From: CAMBDR01 sp046597185
GTDB taxonomy: Bacteria; Pseudomonadota; Gammaproteobacteria; Burkholderiales; Burkholderiaceae_D
DNA: 8,458 nt
NCBI GenBank assembly: GCA_046597185.1
Contig: JBKJLF010000015.1
Span: 1-8,458 of the forward strand
Direction of reading: 5' to 3'
The first letter of the stretch is position 1, and the number at the start of each line of letters is the position of its first letter. Below, one piece after another: positions 5,731-8,458 of this stretch. A program made the position numbers and the translations under genes. The notes under the pieces are model-generated. The model did no database searches. It was not told the origin of the DNA and was given only the letters and a program-made list of their open reading frames with translations.

Positions 5731-6219
5731 TTAGCTTTTCTTTTTCTCCAGGGTAACCCGCCCGTCCATCGCCTCATCCGGTTCGCGATAGGTATTTTGC
5801 AGCATACCCTCGGCCACATCGGCATCGTATTTGTCACGCATGGTTTTGGTCAGGGTAAAGGTGCTGGAAACCAAAAACAACCAGCTCGTCACCACAAACC
5901 AAATATAATCATCTTTTAAGGGCATGCGGCTCAAGGCCCAACCGGTCAGGCAGGTGGCAATGATAAACGCCGCCCAAACCTGACCGCGCCACATGGGCGT
6001 GTCAACTGTTTTGTATTGATTATCGCGAATCGCCTTGGCCAACACAAAGCTGGAAGACAAACAAAAGAAGAAACCCATTGCCAGCAACATTTTGCCCTCG
6101 GCCGGGCCGGGCAAATTCCAAATGCTATACACCGCCAGAAAAACAGCAATTGCAAACGATGCCCAGACCTGGAACACCCAGGTACCGGTATCACGTTTAA
6201 CACGCATGGGTTCGCTCAT
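5731..6219 (-). CDS. YiaA/YiaB-family inner membrane protein, two tandem YiaAB domains
   Basis: 162 residues with four predicted membrane helices at about 14-35, 43-63, 79-99 and 105-124. The protein is an internal duplication: each half is a two-helix YiaAB unit with a conserved basic end, AKAIRDN (61-67) after helix 2 and TKTMRDK (124-130) after helix 4. Both ends should face the cytoplasm; the charged tail ends in EKKKS. Function of the family is unknown. ATG at 6219 has AAGGTG 5 nt upstream, which supports this start over the in-frame ATG at 6207. The gene is convergent with the peroxidase and follows the efp terminator, so it is probably transcribed alone. Confidence 0.88.
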   Translation of the reverse strand: MSEPMRVKRDTGTWVFQVWASFAIAVFLAVYSIWNLPGPAEGKMLLAMGFFFCLSSSFVLAKAIRDNQYKTVDTPMWRGQVWAAFIIATCLTGWALSRMPLKDDYIWFVVTSWLFLVSSTFTLTKTMRDKYDADVAEGMLQNTYREPDEAMDGRVTLEKKKS

Positions 6220-6293
6220 TTCTACACCTTCAAGTTGTTTAGGTGTGACTAGGCTACCACACTTCTGAAACCGTTGACAACAGGATAGTGCGT

Positions 6294-6333
6294 ATAAAAA
6301 AATGACCCGGAAAGTATTATTTTCCGGGTCATT
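6294..6333 (-). terminator. Intrinsic terminator of the earP–efp operon
   Basis: A 13-bp perfect stem (AATGACCCGGAAA, 6301-6313, with TTTCCGGGTCATT, 6321-6333) around a 7-nt loop. On the - strand it is followed by seven T (A-run 6296-6302 on +). It lies 45 bp after the efp stop codon. Confidence 0.92.
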
Positions 6334-6378
6334 CTATCGATACCTTGCGCCTTCAAGCCCGGCGCGTATCAAATTCGA

Positions 6379-6936
6379 TTATTTTGCACGGCTGCGATAT
6401 TCGCCAGTGCGGGTATCGATTTCAATCTTGTCGCCCTGTTCCACAAACAGCGGTACGGGTACGTCAAAGCCGGTGGCAATTTTGGCAGGCTTCAAGACCT
6501 TGCCAGACGTATCGCCCTTGACCGCGGGTTCGGTATAGGTTACTTCGCGCACCACGGTGGTGGGCAATTCAACCGAGATGGCTTTGCCTTCATAAAATAC
6601 GGCTTCGCAAGCCATGCCGTCTTCCAGGAAATTGAGGGCATCACCCATGTTTTCGGCTTCGACATCGTATTGATTGTAGTCGGCGTCCATGAAAACATAC
6701 AATGGATCAGCAAAGTAGGAATAGGTGACATCTTTCTTGTCCAGTACCACTACCTCGATCTTGTCGTCAGCCTTGTAGATGGGCTCGGCACGACCATCGC
6801 GCAGCAAGTTTTTCAATTTCATTTTGCAGACGGAGGAGTTACGGCCAGACTTGGTGTATTCGGTCTTGAGAACGACCATGGGTGCGCCGTCAACCATAAT
6901 GACGTTACCAATGCGGATTTCTTGTGCTGTTTTCAT
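6379..6936 (-). CDS. efp: Elongation factor P (Arg32 type)
   Basis: 185 residues, full family length. EF-P binds the ribosome between P and E sites and rescues stalling at polyproline. Three beta-barrel domains are expected at about 1-64 (KOW-like), 65-128 and 129-185. The loop at the tip of domain I reads KSGRNSS with Arg at position 32, the residue modified with rhamnose by EarP; the lysine used by EpmA or hydroxylation systems is absent. The C-terminal signature GDKIEIDTRTGEYRSR is intact. The gene encoding the modifying enzyme lies 90 bp upstream on the same strand. No Shine-Dalgarno is visible before the ATG (CAAATACGCT-ATG), which is odd for a highly expressed factor. Transcription ends at the hairpin at 6294-6333. 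Confidence 0.97.
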   Translation of the reverse strand: MKTAQEIRIGNVIMVDGAPMVVLKTEYTKSGRNSSVCKMKLKNLLRDGRAEPIYKADDKIEVVVLDKKDVTYSYFADPLYVFMDADYNQYDVEAENMGDALNFLEDGMACEAVFYEGKAISVELPTTVVREVTYTEPAVKGDTSGKVLKPAKIATGFDVPVPLFVEQGDKIEIDTRTGEYRSRAK

Positions 6937-6971
6937 AGCGTATTTGCGTAAAATTGAGGAGTTTGAATCGG

Positions 6972-7003
6972 GGGTTGAACAGCATTTCTATGCACAACAA
7001 CCC
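6972..7003 (-). promoter_or_regulatory. Stem-loop in the earP–efp intergenic leader
   Basis: On the - strand GGGTTG-ttgt-GCAT-agaa-ATGC-tgtt-CAACCC forms a 6-bp outer stem, a symmetric 4x4 internal loop and a 4-bp inner stem with a 4-nt loop. It ends 35 nt before the efp ATG. There is no T-run, so it is not a terminator; it could be a processing site or a translational control element. No compelling separate promoter was identified in this 90-bp gap. Confidence 0.4.
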
Positions 7004-7026
7004 TGCCAAAAATCAAGCTCTCTATT

Positions 7027-8160
7027 TTAATCGATTTTCTTGATAAATTGAAGCAGATTATTTGCCAAGTCGCCATTTTCAGTCAGAAACTGCGCCCAAG
7101 CCGCAGAGAAGTGTCGCCAATTGGGTATTTGTTGTAAAAATTGGGCATCAAAGGCAGCTAAACCAGCTTCATCGCCCCGGTTCCAGGCCAAGGATAAGGC
7201 TTGAATTTGTGCCGCCAACGCGGGGTCGAAGCGGGCTAAATACTGGTTCAGGAAGGCTTGCAATTTATCGAGATGAATATCTTCCTCTTGCGGGTAAATA
7301 TGCCAAATGAAGGGACGCGCCGCCCATTGCGCGCGCACAAACGAATCTTCGCCGCGTACAAAATTCAAATCACAAGCCCAGAGCAAGCGGTCGTATTCGG
7401 GCTGATCGACAAAGGGGATGACCTGGATGCTTAAACCGCCGCGCGTGAAGCGCTCACCCACGCGCAAGGGGCGCTGACAATATTGCGCCAGCGCGTCGCT
7501 GGCAACGCCTTGTGGCACCAGGCACAGCACGTTTGATGCCTGCCACACGTCAAACAAGGCGGCCACGGGCGCATGCGGGTAGCAAAACAGCGAAACCACC
7601 CAGGCATCCGGCCGACTTGGCCAACCCAGGCTTTGCCACCAGGGGCTTTGATCGGCTAAAAATGCAGCGCGTTGCGCATCCAGAGTGCATTCTTTCAGCA
7701 AACCACCCGTTTGGGTTGTAAAACCGGGGAAGAAGAAATATTTCTTCAAGCCTGAAATATGGGGCGATGGCGAACCATGGCACGACTCAACCCAATCTTC
7801 CGCACTCAGATAGTCCAGATTAATCCATTTGGGGCGCGCGGCCTGCATCGCAGCGACAAGGTGGGCGGGCAAATTACAGGCAAAGGCTTCGATGACGACA
7901 TCGGCATTGCCCAGCTCAGCCTCGTCCCAGCGGCCAACGGTGACGCCATCGATTTCTTGCAAGCCATGCTGGTGCGACTTATCATTATTGAGGCGGGGAC
8001 AGATTTTGCGAAAGCTGACGAAATCATCGACCCACAGCGTCACTTGCTGGCCATAGTCAGCGACCAATTGCCGCGCCAGTCGCCAACAAAAGCCAATATC
8101 GCCGTAGTTATCCACGACCTGGCAAAAAATGGCGATATGATGGGGAGATTGATCGATCAT
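7027..8160 (-). CDS. earP: EF-P arginine rhamnosyltransferase EarP
   Basis: 377 residues, normal for EarP, a GT-B-fold glycosyltransferase that transfers rhamnose from dTDP-rhamnose to Arg32 of EF-P with inversion of configuration. The N-terminal IFCQVVDNYGDIGFCWRLAR (11-30) carries Asp17 and Asp21, matching the two aspartates known to be essential in the family. The C-terminal FVRGEDSFVRAQWA (267-280) contains the Arg-Gly-Glu that binds the nucleotide sugar. ATG at 8160 is chosen because AAGGTG lies 10 nt upstream and homology begins here; a longer frame to 8238 would start inside the tRNA terminator. efp follows 90 bp downstream, so enzyme and substrate are co-oriented and probably co-transcribed. 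Confidence 0.96.
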   Translation of the reverse strand: MIDQSPHHIAIFCQVVDNYGDIGFCWRLARQLVADYGQQVTLWVDDFVSFRKICPRLNNDKSHQHGLQEIDGVTVGRWDEAELGNADVVIEAFACNLPAHLVAAMQAARPKWINLDYLSAEDWVESCHGSPSPHISGLKKYFFFPGFTTQTGGLLKECTLDAQRAAFLADQSPWWQSLGWPSRPDAWVVSLFCYPHAPVAALFDVWQASNVLCLVPQGVASDALAQYCQRPLRVGERFTRGGLSIQVIPFVDQPEYDRLLWACDLNFVRGEDSFVRAQWAARPFIWHIYPQEEDIHLDKLQAFLNQYLARFDPALAAQIQALSLAWNRGDEAGLAAFDAQFLQQIPNWRHFSAAWAQFLTENGDLANNLLQFIKKID

Positions 8161-8224
8161 GATGTGAGTACACCTTGCATTGAGTCTTGAGTCCGATTCG
8201 AAACATGGCACCAAAAAACGTCCG

Positions 8225-8257
8225 AAAAAAAACGCCACACATTGTGCGGCGTTTTTT
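8225..8257 (-). terminator. Intrinsic terminator downstream of tRNA-Glu
   Basis: A 10-bp stem with one G-T pair and 3-nt loop (AACGCCGCAC / GTGTGGCGTT on the - strand; 8231-8253) is flanked by an A-run (8225-8232) and a T-run (8252-8257) on +, giving U-tracts on either strand. It begins 5 bp after the tRNA CCA end and separates the tRNA from earP. Confidence 0.85.
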
Positions 8258-8261
8258 AAGC

Positions 8262-8337
8262 TGGCGTCCCCAAGGGGATTCGAACCCCTGTACTCACCGT
8301 GAAAGGGTGATGTCCTAGGCCTCTAGACGATGGGGAC
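8262..8337 (-). tRNA. tRNA-Glu (anticodon UUC)
   Basis: 76 nt with encoded CCA (8262-8264). The acceptor GTCCCCA pairs with TGGGGAC, with G as discriminator. The anticodon arm is TCACC-CTTTCAC-GGTGA, giving anticodon TTC, and the T arm is CAGGG-GTTCGAATC-CCCTT-like with the invariant GTTCGAATC. D-arm sequence GTCTAGAGGCCTAGGAC matches bacterial tRNA-Glu closely. Confidence 0.96.
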
Positions 8338-8413
8338 AGATAATCTGCCCTGATGGCCACTTACGATAAAACTAAGCTGCTAAACCCTGCGCAAAACCAA
8401 CGACGCCGCAAAT

Positions 8414-8432
8414 AAAAAAAGCCCTGCCGGGC
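8414..8432 (-). terminator. Intrinsic terminator between two tRNA-Glu copies
   Basis: On the - strand GCCC-GGCA-GGGC followed by seven T. It comes 5 nt after the CCA end of the partial tRNA gene at the right edge, so it would end that transcript before the next tRNA. The stem is short (4 GC pairs), so it may be leaky. Confidence 0.65.
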
Positions 8433-8437
8433 CATCC

Positions 8438-8458
8438 TGGCGTCCCCAAGGGGATTCG
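8438..8458 (-). tRNA. Partial second tRNA gene, 3' end (probably tRNA-Glu)
   Basis: The last 21 bases of the window are identical to the 3' end of the complete tRNA-Glu gene (CCA, discriminator G, acceptor 3' strand and part of the T arm). The rest lies outside the window; the anticodon is not seen, so Glu is inferred from identity. Confidence 0.8.

Noticed and set aside
6274..6300. + strand promoter TTGACA...TATAAA
   Set aside because: Spacing is only 13 nt and it would transcribe into the efp terminator and antisense to efp; no + strand gene follows.
8161..8238. 26-residue N-terminal extension of EarP
   Set aside because: It would begin inside the tRNA terminator hairpin and has no ribosome binding site; ATG at 8160 has AAGGTG upstream and matches family starts.
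1..8458. CRISPR array or insertion sequence
   Set aside because: No regularly spaced repeats of 25-40 bp and no transposase-like frame or terminal inverted repeats were found on either strand.

Overview
The window looks like chromosome of a betaproteobacterium. The strongest pointer is an earP–efp pair in which elongation factor P carries Arg32 (SGRNSS), the residue rhamnosylated by EarP; this version of the system is typical of Betaproteobacteria and some Gammaproteobacteria. The genus cannot be fixed from the sequence.

The right part (about 4.08–8.46 kb) reads as ordinary core genome. On the + strand there is a two-gene unit: a zinc-free NADP-dependent MDR-family oxidoreductase followed 28 bp later by a glutathione peroxidase. 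On the - strand there is a four-helix YiaA/YiaB-type membrane protein, then earP–efp closed by a strong hairpin terminator, then a tRNA-Glu(UUC) gene. The 3' end of a second, apparently identical tRNA-Glu gene runs off the window. A 13-bp triple tandem repeat running into a 15-bp perfect inverted repeat separates the convergent peroxidase and YiaA genes.

The middle (3.05–3.84 kb) is a toxin–antitoxin operon on the - strand: a DUF1778/TacA-like antitoxin overlapping by 16 nt a TacT-like GNAT acetyltransferase toxin.

The left part (1–2.99 kb, all - strand) is accessory and rearranged. A purU (formyltetrahydrofolate deformylase) gene keeps only its first ~43 codons and then joins, out of frame, a toxin-like C-terminal fragment. 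That fragment overlaps by ATGA a small partner gene interrupted by an in-frame TAG. Downstream is a frame open for 685 codons from ATG at 2056 to the window edge. Its N-terminus looks like a PD-(D/E)XK nuclease-type domain (GDGGLD, then VYQAYGP), followed by about 430 residues of TPR-like helical repeats and the beginning of a further domain (WWKDT, DYWGRGGF). It resembles multidomain proteins found in bacterial defence islands and is the best candidate here for an undescribed system. The reading I favour is a defence or toxin island inserted in or replacing purU, but only one boundary is visible.
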